A stretch of DNA of 64,000 nucleotides from Bacillus sp. M6-12 (GTDB taxonomy: Bacteria > Bacillota > Bacilli > Bacillales > DSM-1321), in assembly GCF_002860285.1 (NCBI RefSeq), contig NZ_PGVF01000001.1:310001-374000 (forward strand), in the 5' to 3' direction. Position 1 is the stretch's first letter; every line of letters begins with the position of its first letter. Below the pieces are notes generated by a model. It did not search any database, was not told the origin of the DNA, and saw only the letters and a program-made list of their open reading frames with translations. Shown piece after piece: positions 62,940 to 64,000 of the stretch. The position numbers and the translations under genes were made by a program.

Positions 62940-64000
62940 ATGAGTACAGCAAACTCATTATCACTTTTAATAGAAAAGCAATGGGAAGCCTTTTTACGTA
63001 TATCAAGTAGCAAAGATTATGCTAATCGTATAGAAAGACAGAAACATCTAAGTGACCTCTACAAACAATTGTTTCAAGAAGACCCCTTTAATCGTTTTGC
63101 CATTCGGAATCAATCATGGAAAAAAGATTTTGGTCATGTCCATGTATCATTTGAAGCACCTGATTTTCAAACACAAGGAGATAGTTTTTTAGAAAGTTCT
63201 CCACTAAATCTGCATTGTACCCTACATACAGACAAAGAAGATTATACCCTCATAATTCCTTTACATCGTCACAATATGGAGCTTTATTTATATGGAATTT
63301 TGACAACCAGCACATTACCTTCCCTTTTATCAAACATAGATGGTTGTTTTATTGCAAGACCCTTTAATGAACCGACTTCTTATAAATGGATGATAAGACA
63401 CGAAGATTTCCTTGATTCCTTATATCCAGAAGAATATGAATGGGTAAACGAGCTAACTAACGCCTGTCTCCTTGCTTTTGAAGACCTAAATGTTCTACAT
63501 CTACAACAAATATTTTTTAACGGAAAACTACGCTATTCTATCGGAGACTTAGAATTATTAAAAGCGTGGAGTTATGGATATATTTATACCTCTGATACTC
63601 ATAAAGGAAAACTTTACGATTCTTTTTCTTTCAAGGACTTTTGTAGTTGGGCGAAAAATTCAGAATACAAATACGGTATGAATTTACGGATAAAAGACCT
63701 TTCATATGGGTTTAATCCCTTTAATTGCGAATGGATTATTGAAAAAGAACCTACTCCTTCATGGTTTGAATTAAAAGAGGGAGAAGAAACACAAGTTGAA
63801 GGGATATTAACAATAGAAAATCATAACCTTCCCATAGACGTGATAAAAACACGAAAAAAATGGGGTTGGAAGGATTCAGATTATCTCCTTCCTGTTAGAG
63901 AAAAGGCAAACATTCAATCAGCCTACACAAACCAGGTTTTTACTATAAATGGAGAAAAAAGAACATTAAAGGAATGGTCAAATCTAACGTATATTCCTCT
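62940..64000 (+). CDS. Unknown protein, truncated by the window edge (at least 353 aa)
   Basis: ATG start after GAATGGAGGCTTTGAAATC. It stays open to the last base. The end has INGEKRTLKEWSNLTYIP, which matches the T-L-x-E-W motif of small phage DNA-binding repeats (N-G-x-x-x-T-L-x-E-W). A similar stretch (FSFKDFCSWAKNSEYKYG) is found some 100 residues earlier. The first 250 residues look like a beta-rich unknown domain. The rest lies outside the window. Confidence 0.7.
   Translation, partial: MSTANSLSLLIEKQWEAFLRISSSKDYANRIERQKHLSDLYKQLFQEDPFNRFAIRNQSWKKDFGHVHVSFEAPDFQTQGDSFLESSPLNLHCTLHTDKEDYTLIIPLHRHNMELYLYGILTTSTLPSLLSNIDGCFIARPFNEPTSYKWMIRHEDFLDSLYPEEYEWVNELTNACLLAFEDLNVLHLQQIFFNGKLRYSIGDLELLKAWSYGYIYTSDTHKGKLYDSFSFKDFCSWAKNSEYKYGMNLRIKDLSYGFNPFNCEWIIEKEPTPSWFELKEGEETQVEGILTIENHNLPIDVIKTRKKWGWKDSDYLLPVREKANIQSAYTNQVFTINGEKRTLKEWSNLTYIP

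Noticed and set aside
1..64000. CRISPR array, tRNA or rRNA genes
   Set aside because: Repeats found are dispersed promoters, leaders and terminators, not regularly spaced; no cloverleaf or rRNA motif was seen.

Overview
The window looks like an accessory replicon or large integrated element of a Bacillus-type Firmicute, most likely a big plasmid or phage-plasmid. It is AT-rich, has strong AGGAGG-type ribosome binding sites, uses TTG and GTG starts often, carries a LexA-type CGAACATATGTTC box, and its HU and LacF/FabH-fold proteins look bacillar. No rRNA, tRNA, replication initiator, phage structural gene or CRISPR array was seen. Most genes are short and of unknown function. The recognisable ones are typical of plasmids and phages: tyrosine recombinase, RNA ligase, HU, XRE and ribbon-helix-helix regulators, NERD proteins, ADP-ribosyltransferase folds, zinc-ribbon proteins, homing-endonuclease relics and a phage ABA-sandwich protein.

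Layout. 0-4.4 kb (+): small membrane proteins, an RDD protein and an HD-like protein. 4.5-5.1 kb (-): a DUF2185-like protein. 5.2-16.4 kb (+): a membrane protein and two NERD paralogues behind three copies of one promoter segment, a seven-repeat zinc-ribbon/nuclease protein, a broken GIY-YIG gene, an XRE regulator and a GNAT-like protein. 16.4-21.5 kb (mostly -): unknown proteins, a possible small toxin, a two-gene membrane operon and a secreted protein with an internal duplication. 21.7-25.8 kb: mixed, including an XRE pair and a third NERD protein. 25.8-30.4 kb (-): a FabH-fold protein, HU between two STAS-like paralogues, and one or two ADP-ribosyltransferase-like proteins. 31-36.4 kb (-): an orphan sigma region-4 protein, two secreted proteins with the same N-terminus and different C-termini, and an RNA ligase. 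36.7-44.8 kb: short operons on both strands and a tyrosine recombinase. 44.8-59.6 kb (-): about 37 small genes in operons, resembling a phage early region. 59.9 kb to the end (+): an amino-acid permease with a short-chain dehydrogenase, two small genes and a truncated gene.

Two regulatory patterns tie the window together. First, a palindromic -35 region, TTGACNATAGTCAA, is followed 17 bp later by a -10 box in front of at least eight transcription units (secreted protein, STAS protein, RNA ligase, permease operon and others), as if one regulator controls them. Second, about 18 transcription units start with a TATAATATA box without a clear -35, then an AGG about 22-26 nt after the start of the box, then a short stem-loop just upstream of the RBS. 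The stem sequence differs between copies but stays paired, which points to a conserved 5'-UTR RNA element.
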